DNA of 64,000 nucleotides from Hyparrhenia diplandra (Eukaryota; Streptophyta; Magnoliopsida; Poales; Poaceae). The notes below the pieces were generated by a model. That model made no database searches, was not told the DNA's origin, and saw only the letters and a list, made by a program, of their open reading frames with translations. How positions within the stretch are numbered: position 1 is the first letter of the stretch; each line of letters opens with the position of its first letter. The DNA lies in NCBI GenBank assembly GCA_015847255.1, contig JADLZK010008795.1, positions 496,001 to 560,000 of the forward strand. Direction: 5' to 3'. Positions 11,040 to 21,518 of the stretch are shown piece by piece. The position numbers and the translations under genes were made by a program.

Positions 11040-11483
11040 TTTTTTTTTTTTTTTTTTTTTGAGAATGACACAAGACAACGCAGACGCCACAACACGCACG
11101 CACACTCACCCCTATGAACACACGCACGCAAACCCTACCTCTATGAGCACCTCCAAGGACCGAAAGCACCGGCAGATCTGGAGATTCTCAAAGTCACCAT
11201 TGGCGCCTGGTTGCCGACGGAACGCCGCTACCACTTAATGCATAACGCCGGGAAATCCTACCTCTATGAGCACCTCCGAAGGACCGAAAGCACCGGCAGA
11301 GATCCGGGAGATTCTCAAAGTCACCATTGGCGCCTCGTCGTCCGACGGAACGCCGCTACCACTTAATGCATAACGCCGGGAAATCCTAGAAAAATCCCGG
11401 GAAAGGGTGCGAGCACCGGGATTTGAACCCCGGTGGGTAGCGTCCCCACCGACCTGCTACCATTGGACTACAAGCCAATTCGC
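11040..11483 (-). mobile_element. tRNA-derived SINE with an internal tandem duplication
   Basis: Read on the minus strand, a tRNA-like head (A box TGGTAGCAGGTCGG, B box GGTTCAAATCCC, about 11465-11415) is followed by the body and ends in a poly(A) tail (T run 11039-11060 on plus). A perfect 15-bp TSD, ATTGGACTTAGCTTT, lies at 11025-11039 and 11484-11498. The body segment 11137-11259 is repeated at 11260-11387, so this copy is about 125 bp longer than expected. A decayed relative is at 16770-16985. Confidence 0.9.
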
Positions 11484-11498
11484 ATTGGACTTAGCTTT

Positions 11499-12229
11499 AT
11501 TAAAAACATATATCAGTTCTAGTCAAACATAAAGCCCAACAAAGCACAGCCGCTCCTAACAAAATTTGGTTTCTAAGCTTAATCAAAGTCATTTAGCCAA
11601 GAATCAAACATATTAGAAAAGCTAGGGTGGTCAAATTCTAAAGGTGAACAATACTGAGTTCCAAACAAAGCTCGCAAAGTGGCCATCAAAAAACAGGTGT
11701 TGGATGGCCTAAAAAACTACAAAAAACAACACTTGAAATTTCCTTGTCAATTCCTTTTTGCGAGAGTGACTCCCTTTTGCATGTACGACAGGAAAACCTT
11801 AATTTTCAGTCGTAACATAATTTTCAAAGAGGGCTTTCTGTGAAGAACTCCTTGCCGAATCATGGACCTATACATGGACCGGACTGTAGACTTGTCATTC
11901 ATATTAAGGTCCATAAAAGTTAAAAACGCATCATTCGCATCCTTAGATTGACCGGGACACACCAACTCAAACCAGGACTACTTGATGAAAAAAAAATCAT
12001 AAGAAGAAGAAAGATTTTCCCTTACCAAACCAACCTTTCCTAAATGACACATCAAGCATACAGTTCGTATGAAATTCACCATTGTCATATTTTTTCTTCT
12101 TAGTATTCTATAAAGGTTGGGATAAGCCTATCTAAAAGGCTTGTCTCTAACCAAATGTCATACATAATTCTGACTTTACTAGAATATAAAAATCTTAGCG
12201 TATGAAGAGTCATCTAGAATGTGAACAGT
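11499..12229. other. intergenic, nothing recognised
   Basis: AT-rich sequence between the SINE and the hairpin MITE. No supported gene; short open frames here have no recognisable features. Confidence 0.5.
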
Positions 12230-12399
12230 GCTTAGCATATGAAGAGTCGAGATGTATTGATGTATCCTATAATTATAAAACCACTTGCTAGTGAAAAAGG
12301 GTTAGGGAGAGGAAGGTACCTAGCTGATACCATTTCACTAGCAAGTGGCTTCATAATTACAGGATACATCAATACATTACTACTCTTCATACGCTAAGC
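12230..12399. mobile_element. hairpin MITE / foldback element
   Basis: Arms of about 66 bp (12230-12295 and 12333-12399) are inverted copies with few mismatches, around a 37-bp loop. The outer ends are GCTTAGCATATGAAGAGT and ACTCTTCATACGCTAAGC. A third partial copy of the end motif (CTTAGCGTATGAAGAGTC) lies just outside at 12194-12211. The RNA would form a long hairpin and could feed small-RNA pathways; that is inference. Confidence 0.75.
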
Positions 12400-12726
12400 T
12401 TTTCATATTATAATATGACTTGTTCCCCATTTTGCAATTTGAAACGTCCACACTTCAAAAGAATCAGCATCCTTGACCTAGTAGAAATCCAAATGTTTCA
12501 GTTTGATCTTTGGTTTCTTACAAACATCTTAATGAATATCAGCTTTCCAAAGCAATTCATCGAAAGAAAGGGCAAAAAAACACATCATCGTAATTGTTTG
12601 GGGAACCTTGGGCTTCTTGTACACGGAAGTCAATCTATGAAGATCTGCTCCAAACCTAATTGGTAATAAAATGAAAAGGCTCGACATAAATGGAAAGTGA
12701 ATGCAAATATATAAAGAGGTGGTTCC

Positions 12727-15700
12727 CTATGGGAGTAAGAAAGGAGCTGCATCTAACTCCATGCTACACTCCAGCCTGCTTTTTCGGAGCGTCTGCTCAC
12801 TGCACTTGAGCAGAATCTGAAGCACGTCCCTCATACTTGGACGTGACGACGGCGAATTAGCAGTGCATTTGACACCTACCCTGAACATGGTCTCAATCTC
12901 ATCAGTGTACCCTGCATATCTAATGCAGACGTCAGTAGCATTAGGGATGCTCGCCCCTGATCGGTAGTGGTGCCCTGCCCATTCTGCCAGAGAACCCTGC
13001 TCACCACCATCGTTGGCCTTCTTGCCGGTTGTCAGCTCCAAGAGCACCACACCAAAGCCGAAGACATCCACCTTCTCGCTTACCTTCCTCGTGTAAGCAT
13101 ACTCTGCGGTATTTAACAGTATATTACTATCCCAATTCCTGTACAGAATTCGACAAAATGAGAGTGAAATCCGCTAAAATAACCAAAATAAGATCCTTAC
13201 CGGGAGCCATGTAGCCAAATGATCCCGCAACAGCAGACATCGTGTTGGGTTCCCCTGCCCGCACTAACATCCTAGCAAGCCCAAAGTCCGCGACCTTAGA
13301 CCGGAACTCTGAGTCCAGTAGGATATTGCTCGTCTTGACATCCCGGTGAATTATGGGCGGTGAGCACTCCTGGTGCATGTAGCACAGCCCCGGTGCGGCC
13401 CCGACAGCCACTATGACCCTCGTCGGCCAGTCCAAAGGAATGTAGTCCCCATGAAGCCATCTGTCCAGGCTGCCGTTGTCCATGTAGTCATACACAAGGA
13501 GCTTGCGATCTGTGCCAGAGAGGCAGCACAGCAGCCTGACAATGTTCTTGTGCCGGATGTTGCATAGGATGCGAGCCTCGGACTCAAACTCATGCTCCAG
13601 CTTCTCATCCAGGGACCCAAAGCTTCGTATTTGCTTCACAGCCACCACCCCACTTCTGCTATTATACCGGTTGGTGTATGTGACGCGGTACACATGCCCT
13701 GAGCCACCACTGCCAACGAGGTTCTCCTCTATTAGTCCCTGAGGTATGTCAGCAACCTCGAAGTTCAGAGCTTGGAAAGGTGTGATTTGCCAGCCAGCCA
13801 TCTTTTCTTTCATGTACTCAAGTGCAGTGGTGTCGATGCTGTTCATAGTTATGAAGCTGCCATTAATGATTTGAGCAACAGCCTCCCCAGCAGGTATCCT
13901 TCCATCTTTAACACGATATATTCCCTTTGATAAGATCATAATAATAACAGCAAGCGCACATAATCCAACAAGAGCACCGGCAATAGTGAAGATGATGATG
14001 ACAAAATAGTGCCTTTTTTTCTTACCAGCAGTAGGAGTGTCATTATTGTTTCCTGAACCATTTACAAGACCAGGATTCCCGACAATATCAATAACCACAT
14101 TTTGATTCGGGCGGAATCTAGGAACAGACCCAGAAAGACTATTATAAGAAAGCTCCAGCAGTGTCAGGCTTTGCAGGCTCCTTAGTGAAGACGGCACATC
14201 ACCAGACAGGTTGTTGTGTGAAAGATCAAGAATCTCCAATTCCATTAAAGAGTTGATGTTTGAAGGAATATGCCCATTAAGAAAGTTATGACTAAGATTA
14301 AGAAGAGATGTCGTCACAGTGGCTGGCATGGTTGGAATGGTACCAGTCAGAGAATTATCACCCAAATTGAGTTCAATTAGATACTTCGATGAACTGATTG
14401 AGAATGGAATAGCACCACTGATATGGTTGCCCTGCAAATACAAGTTTGAAAGCATTGGCAGCTCGAAAATTCCACTTGGTATCTCTCCATCAAATGAATT
14501 TCGACTTAGATTCAATATGCTCAGGCTTGTCAAATTAGAAAATGTAACCGGAATAGGCCCACTGAGGTTGTTATTTTGAAGCTTCATAACTACCAGTTTG
14601 TCAAGTTCACCGATAAGATTGGGCACTACACCCTGCAAATAATTTGATGCCAGATTCAACAGTGACAAGTTCTTGCATTTGCTGATCTCTGAAGGTATAT
14701 GTCCTGTCAATTGGTTGTTATCCAACTCAAGATAAGTCAAGCCCATTGTATCACAAACTGACCTTGCGATGTTCTCACCAAGCTGGTTTACACCAAGCCT
14801 CAAGCGGTAGAGGCTTTGAGACAAGGTGCCAGGAATAGCTCCGCTAAGCATGTTGCCGGTAAGATCAACACTCTGCAACCCCTGATGCGAGAGGAAATCA
14901 AAGGGGATGATCCCATTCAGATTGTTGTAACTCAGATCCAACATCCTAATATGCTTGGTAATCCAACTATGGATTAGACCAGTCAAATTGTTCTGGTTGG
15001 CTGCAAACCTAGACAGTGTTGTCACATTCGACAGACTCGCTGGTATTTCCCCAGTTAGTTCATTGCCAGAAAGGAGCAAAGTCTCGAGCTTGAGAGACTC
15101 TTGAAGTTATCTGGGATAGTACCATTTAGATTATTCTGACTGAGATCTAGCAGACTAAGATTTTTATATTTAAACAAACCCAGAGGAATTGGACCACTCA
15201 GTTGATTACCAGACAATACCAACTCTGCTAAAGAGCCAACCATACTGGTAGGAATCTCACCATTCAACTTATTGGTACTAGCGTTGAAGCTCTTTAATTT
15301 GGGAAAAGAACCCAAGTCTGCACTCAGACTTCTACTGGCAAAGGAATTGAAGGACAAATCAAGAACTTCTAGCTGGGGGAAGTGGGATAAATCACTGAGC
15401 GAATTAGTCAACTGATTGGTGCTCAGATTAAGTGACTGCAACCCTTGTTTCATGGAGCAAGAAGAATTGGCGAAGAACTGAGGGGACAAATTTGTGAACG
15501 AATTTCGGGAGAGGTCAAGGGATATCAAGGTGTCAAGACGGCAAAGGGGGGCAAAGATGGAGGAGTCATTTAGGCCATAGTTGGACAAGGCGATGCTAGT
15601 GACGACCGAGGAAGAAGAAGAACTGGAGTTTTTGCAACCGATTCCTTTCCAGTTGCATGGACTGTCTGCAGTGTTCCACCCGGTGTTGGCGGATTCAGAG

Positions 15701-15963
15701 TTCAGCAGATTCGCAATATCATTCATGATGGTCTTTTGTGTCTCGTTTAGTGGATATAATTGTGTGGTGGCAGCGGCGGCCGGTGGCACATCAAGAAAGG
15801 AGAACAAGAACAAGAATGGGAGCAGCAGCCGTATGAAGAAGAAGCCATAACTGGCAAAGGGACCATACCTCCTCTCCACCATGGTCATCCCCCAGTTCTT
15901 GGCCTCCCTCATGATTAACTGCCTCGCCTCTTTCCCTCCTCCTTGATCCCAGCAGGCCTCCAC
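12727..15963 (-). CDS. LRR receptor-like kinase, copy B (HAESA-like/HSL3-like, frameshifted)
   Basis: Exon 1 is 13201-15963 and exon 2 is 12727-13103, with the same intron position and phase as A and C (donor GTAAGG, acceptor CCGCAG). Signal peptide, LRR N-cap with CNWKGIGC, about 20 LRRs, TM segment after KKKRH, and an RD kinase with GSGGSG P-loop, AVK, HRDVKTSN and DFGLARM. The frame breaks at about 15092: A and C have GG or GGGG where B has one G, so LSSSRLC replaces LPKLETL-type sequence. With one base restored the coding length is 1046 aa (1021 aa from the Met at 15888). The N-terminal third and the 5' flank are nearly identical to copy A; the LRRs after NVTTLSRFAANQN, the TM and the kinase match copy C. 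This makes B a recombinant or gene-conversion product. Pseudogene or base-call error. Confidence 0.88.
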
Positions 15964-16769
15964 CAGCTGATCTTCACCAGTGTTTTAAGTTGTGGAAGTG
16001 CTCGTGCATGGCTTCTTTGGGTTTTGTCGGTGAAATGTGATTCAGAAACACCAAAGGCTAATATGAAGTGAATTCTTGTAGTTTTACTGACGTTTTTCTA
16101 GTGCCCTTTCCCAGGGGTTTAGGTTGGATACACATTGACTGACTGGCGTATAACACCGTTTACTCTTGTGTGAGGGAGACACAAAGCTGTTGGAGCTGAA
16201 AAACGTGAGCAAAGGCTAGATCATGGGGCCAAAGCCTTATACAATTCGTTGCCTATATCTAGGAATTTTTTATGTAGCTTAAGTTTGTGTCTATAAGCGA
16301 AGGATGATTGGGGATCATGGCATTGGCATTTTCTTACCTGATGCAGGTGGGGAGGGGAGCGCGCACCACACGACACGTGATAGACACGGGCGGATGGAGC
16401 TTCACCTTCCAGGTCTGATTCGCCGCGGTCCATCTTGTATGCTTGGACCAAGCAGCGGCGCGGGACCGCATGGCGGCTCAGATTCACTCGTAGAGTCGGA
16501 AGCGGAATGGGCATTGATCCTCCCGCAGCGAGGGAAGCGCCGGCTTCGCCCGGCGCCGGGCGCCAAGAACTGGGCTGGAGGGCGGCGGACCCAGCCCGGC
16601 CGTTATGCTCCCTCGTTTTCATCTCATTATTCCCCTTGCGGCACCGCCGCCACGGCGAAGTCGGGCGACGAGACCGGCCGATCACCGGTAATGGCATTCG
16701 TGGGAAAATGGGCGGTGGCGCCGCCGCAGGTCCATATCCGGTAGTCGTCAACTATTTATTTTTTAAAAA
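15964..16769. other. 5' flank of copy B
   Basis: Close match to the flank of copy A (3776-4010) up to about 16230, then sequence shared with the flanks of A and C at about 4600 and 22360. GC-rich around 16360-16720. No supported gene and no clear TATA element. Confidence 0.55.
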
Positions 16770-16985
16770 TTACACACAACACACAACACACACCCCTTTG
16801 CGACGTATGCAAACCATACCCTACCAGCACTTTCGAATGAGTGTGGCGGCAGATTTGGAGATTTACCACGGGCGCCTCGTTGTTTATGGGGACGCCGCTT
16901 CTTGCTTAAAGCACAATGTCGGAAAAATCCGAAATAAATACGGGAAAATGCGAGCACCCGTGCCAAGTCGGACAAACCCCGTGAT
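16770..16985 (-). mobile_element. decayed SINE remnant
   Basis: Aligns by eye to the SINE at 11040-11483 (shared order CAAACC-CTACC, GCACTTTCGAATGAG-like, AGATTTGGAGATT, GGCGCCTCGT, GACGCCGCT, GCGAGCACC). Heavily mutated; the tRNA-like head is broken. No TSD recovered. Confidence 0.55.
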
Positions 16986-16999
16986 CTGCTGTTGATCTA

Positions 17000-17157
17000 G
17001 GGCCTGTTTGGATTATTGGATAATCACTAGTCTCATTAACATCTCCCAAGAGACTATTGGATATGGACTATTAGTCCTTTTTAAGTCTCCTTTTTAACAA
17101 TTTCGAGACTAAAATGGACTAAAATATAGTCTCTAATCCCATGGAACCAAACAAAAC
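17000..17157. mobile_element. probable MITE
   Basis: Starts GGGCCTGTTTGGAT and ends AACCAAACAAAACTC, an imperfect terminal inverted repeat of a kind common in grass MITEs. The interior repeats GAGACTA-type words. The TSD was not resolved. Confidence 0.45.
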
Positions 17158-17475
17158 TCTAGTTCACCCCTTACGGCGCCCGGACACCATGAGCATGAGC
17201 TCCGAGGAGCGGGGGATGGAGCGGAACCGGCACAATGCCGGCAATCAAACGGTGACGGTCCGTCAGGTCCACTATCGATCGCATGACAGTGCTTTAGTAC
17301 CGGTAGTTCGCCCTATCTCTCTCAAATTACAAGTCAATTTGTCTTCTTTAGATACGTAACTTTTTTGCTATGTACCTAGATATAGGGTAGGGTGTGTCTA
17401 GATGTATAATAAAAGTTATATATCTAAAAATATCAAAACGGCCTATAAATTAGAACGAAGATAGTATTGTATTTT
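17158..17475. other. distal 5' flank of copy B with a Stowaway-like remnant
   Basis: Bases 17240-17290 match 10500-10550 (the flank of copy A beyond the Pack-MULE). The end at about 17440-17468 (GGCCTATAAATTAGAACGAA) corresponds to the Stowaway-like remnant at 10712. No gene. Confidence 0.5.
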
Positions 17476-18061
17476 TTTTTTTTAACACAGATCCCCACGG
17501 TAGGATTTAAATTAAATTAAGAAACAAGAGTGTCCAGAGCATTACAAACTTGAATTAACTGAAAGCATCTAAGCAAAAGCAAAATGATAATTTAAGATCA
17601 TCTCTGAATCTAACTGATTGTAACAAACATTGGTTTTTGAAATTGGCTAACCAAATAGCAGGAGTCGGTAACCTCATTACGAAGTTTCCAAAGCTCCCAT
17701 GCGGCAATGATAATTGGTTCTGTGAAGAACTCCAAATTGTGTGTATTGCTATTTGCTAGCCATCACCAAGCGCTCCATCATTGGCAAGCTAGTGTCCCAG
17801 GTGAAATTGATGGAGTTCCAACATTGTCCAGCAAACGGGCATTCAAAGAAAAGGTGATCAATGTCTTCCTCTAGGCCACTATCACATAGAATGCAGAGTT
17901 CATCATCCTCAATGTTTAGGTGCCTTCTCCGGACCATGGCCTTGGTATTTAATCGGTCTACTAGAACCAACCAAGCAAAAAAATTATTTTGGGTGTGCGT
18001 TTAGATTTCCATAGAATCTTGTAGTCTGGATGGGTCTCCACCCCACTGTAAGCATGGGCAT
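17476..18061 (-). mobile_element. 5'-truncated LINE fragment with zf-RVT domain
   Basis: On the minus strand the frame 17970-17749 carries a reverse-transcriptase zinc-binding-like segment (CILCDSGLEEDIDHLFFECP, then FAGQCW), a typical plant LINE ORF2 C-terminus. Beyond it, AAWELWKLRNEV is read before stops, and a poly(A) (T run near 17472-17483 on plus) ends the element. An imperfect 17-bp TSD, AGATAGTAT/CTGTATTTT, sits at 17459-17475 and 18062-18078. The inserted element lies between RLK copies B and C. Confidence 0.8.
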
Positions 18062-18393
18062 AGATAGTACTGTATTTTGATTTAAGAAACTTTCAGTTTT
18101 AGAACCTAGAAATCCCAATGTCTCATTTTGATCTTTGGTTGCTTACAAACATCTCAATAAATCTCAGTTTTTCAAGACAATTCATGGAAGCAAAGGACAA
18201 AAAACACATGACTGTTTTAATTATTGGGGAACTTAACCTTGGTCTTCTTGTACAACGGAAGTCAATCTCTAGAGATTCTGCTCCTAAGCAAATTTTGGTA
18301 ACAAAAAAAAAGGTTCGAGAACGAAAGGAAAGTGAGTGCAAATATATAAAGAGGTGGCTCGCTATGGGAGCAAGAATGGAGCTGCATCTGCAT

Positions 18394-21300
18394 CTAACTC
18401 TCCAGTCTGCTCTTACGGAGTGTCTGCTCTCTGCATTTCAGCAGAATCTGCAGCACGTCCTTCATAGTTGGACGTGACGACGGTGAATTGGCCGTGCATT
18501 TCACACCTAGCCTGAACACCGTCTCAATCTCATCATCGTACCCTGCATATCTAATGCAGACGTCTGTAGCATTAGGGATGCTCGCCCCTGATCGGTACTG
18601 GTGCCCTGCCCATTCTGCCAGAGAGCCTTGCTCACCACCATTGCTGGCCTTCTTGCCGGTTGTGAGCTCCAGGAGCACCACACCAAAGCCAAAGACATCC
18701 ACCTTCTCACTTACCTTCCTCGTGTAAGCATACTCTGCGGTATTTAACAGTATATTACTATCCCAATTACTGTATAGAATTCGACAAAATGAGAGTAAAA
18801 TCCGCTAACCAAAAGAAGATCCTTACCGGGAGCCATGTAGCCAAATGATCCAGCAACGGCAGACATTGTGTTGGGTTCCCCTGCACGCGCTAACATCCTA
18901 GCCAGCCCAAAGTCCGCAACCTTAGCCCGGAACTCTGAGTCCAGTAGGATATTGCTCGTCTTGACATCCCGGTGAATGATGGGCGGCGAGCACTCCTGGT
19001 GCATGTAGCACAGCCCCTGTGCGGCCCCAACAGCCACTATGACCCTCGTCGGCCAGTCCAAAGGAATGTAGTCCCCATGAAGCCATCTGTCCAGGCTGCC
19101 ATTGTCCATGTAGTCATACACAAGGAGCTTGCGCTCTGTGCCAGAGAGGCAGCACAGCAGCCTGACAATGTTGTTGTGCCGGATGTTGCATAGGATGCTA
19201 GCCTCGGACTCAAACTCACGCTCCAGCTTCTCATCCAGGGACCCAAAGCTTCGTATTTGCTTCACAGCCACCACCCCAGTTCTGCTATTATACCGGTTGG
19301 TGTATGTGACGCGGTACACATGCCCTGAGCCACCACTGCCAACAAGGTTCTCCTCTATTAGTCCCGGAGGTATGTCAGCAACCTCGAAGTTCAGAGCTTG
19401 GAAAGGTGTGATTCGCCAGCCATCCCTCTTTTCTTTCATGTACTCAAGTGCAGTGGTGTCGATGCTGTTCATAGTTATGAAGGTACCATTAATGATTTGG
19501 GCAACACCGTCCCCAGCAGGTACCCTTTCGTCTTCAACACGATATACTCCCTTTGATAAGATCATAACAATAACAGCAAGCACACATAACCCAACAAGAG
19601 CACCGGCAATAGTGAAGATGATGACGAAATAGTGCCTTTTTCTCTTACCCGTAGTAGGAGTGTCATTATTGTTTCCTGTGCCATTTAGAAGACCTGGATT
19701 CCCGGCAATATCAATATACACATTTTGATTTGGGTGGAATCTAGGAATGTACCCAGAAAGATCATTATAAGAAAGCTCCAGCAGTGTCAGGCTTTGAAGG
19801 CTCCCTAGTGAAGATGGCACATCACCAAACAGGTAGTTGTGTGAAAGATCAAGAATCTCCAATTTACTTAAAGAGTTGATGTTTGAAGGAATGTGCCCGC
19901 TAAGAAGGTTATAACTAAGATTAAGAAGAGATGTGCTCCAAGTGGCTGGCATGGTTGGGATGGTACCAGTCAGAGCATTATCACCCAGATTGAGCTCGAT
20001 TAGAAACTTTGGTAAACTGATTGAGATCGGAATAGCACCGCTGATATTGTTCCCCTGCAAATACAAGTTTGAAAGCGAATAAAGCTCGAAAATTCCGCTT
20101 GGTATCTCTCCACTGAATGAATTCTGACTTAGATTCAATGTGCTCAGGCTTCTCAAATCAGAAAATGTACTTGGAATACATCCTCTCAGCCTGTTGTTTT
20201 GAAGCTTCAGAACTACCAGTTTGTCAAGCTTTCCTATGGAAACAGGGACTGAACCACTCAAACTATTTGATGCCAGATTCAACAACAACAAACTCTTGCA
20301 TCTGACAAGTCCAGGAGGTATATTTCCAATCAACTGATTATCATCCAGCTCAAGAGAATTCAAGCCCATGGTATCACAAACTGATTCTGGAATGTTCTCA
20401 CCAAGCTGGTTTTGACCAAGCCTCAAACGGTAGAGGCTTTGAGACAAATTGCGGGGAAGAGCACCATTAAGCATGTTGTTGGTAAGATCAACAGTCTGCA
20501 ACCCTTGATGCGAGAGGAAATCAAAGGGAATCGCCCCACTCAGATTGTTGTAACTCAGATCCAACATCCTTACATGCTTGGTAATCCAGCTGGCGATTGG
20601 ACCAGCCAAACGGTTCTGGTTGGCTGCAAACCTGGACAGTGTTGTCACATTCGACAGACTCCCTGGTATTTCCCCAGTCAGTCCATTGCCTGAAAGGAGC
20701 AAAGTCTCGAGCTTGGGGAGACTCGTGAAATTATCTGGGACAGCACCAATTAGATTATTCTGACTGAGATCTAGCAGAGTAAGATTTTTGTATTTAAACA
20801 AACCCAGAGGAATTAGACCACTCAGTTGATTACCAGACAATACCAACTCTGCTAAAGAGTCGACCATACTGGTAGGAACATCACCATACAAGTTATTATT
20901 GGAACTAGCGTTGAAGCTCCTTAATTTGGGAAAAGAGCCCAAGTCTGCACTCATATTTCTACTGGCAAAGGAATTGAAGGACAAATCAAGAACTTCTAGC
21001 TGGGGGAAGTGGGATAAATCACTGAGCGAATTAGCCAACTGATTGGTGCTCAGATTAAGTGACTTCAACCCTTGTTTCATGGAGCAAGAAGAATTGGCGA
21101 AGAACTGGGGGGGCAAATTTTGTAACGAATTTCGGGAGAGGTAAAGGGATATCAAGGTGTCAAGACGGAAAAGGGGGACAAAGATGGAGGAGTCGGATAG
21201 GCCATAGTTGGACAAGGCGATGCTAGTGACGACCGAGAAAGAACTTGAATTTGTGCAACTGATTTCTTTCCAGTTGCATGGATTCTGGTCTGTAGTGTTC

Positions 21301-21518
21301 CACCTGGTGTTGGTGGATTGAGAGTTCAGCAGAGTAGCAATATCATTCATGATGGCTTTTTGTGTCTTGTTTAGTGGTGGTGATTGCGTGGTGGCAGTGG
21401 CAGCGGTTGCTGGCACATAAATAAAGGAGAAGAACAAGAACTGCAGCAGCAGCAGCCATAGGAGGAAGCAGCCATGGCTGGCACAGGGAGCATACCTCCT
21501 CCTTTCCACCATGGCCAT
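18394..21518 (-). CDS. LRR receptor-like kinase, copy C (HAESA-like/HSL3-like, intact)
   Basis: The only array member with an unbroken frame. Exon 1 is 18827-21518 and exon 2 is 18394-18734; together they are exactly 1011 codons (1010 aa). Signal peptide about 17-40; N-cap CNWKEISC about 81-88; about 20 LRRs about 95-610; TM about 630-655 after KRKRH; kinase P-loop GSGGSG 727-732; K753; HRD 849-851 (RD kinase, with KTSN); DFG 869-871; APE 896-898 split by the intron. Predicted plasma-membrane receptor kinase, probably for a peptide ligand by family analogy; the ligand is unknown. About 11 C-terminal residues found in A and B (CSMEL...PFLLP) are lost through a short deletion that brings a TAG into frame. 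An upstream in-frame extension like that of A and B is broken by a four-C run at 21519-21522, so the start is the Met at 21518. Confidence 0.93.

Noticed and set aside
11410..11480. Possible tRNA gene on the minus strand
   Set aside because: It is the tRNA-like head of the SINE at 11040-11483.
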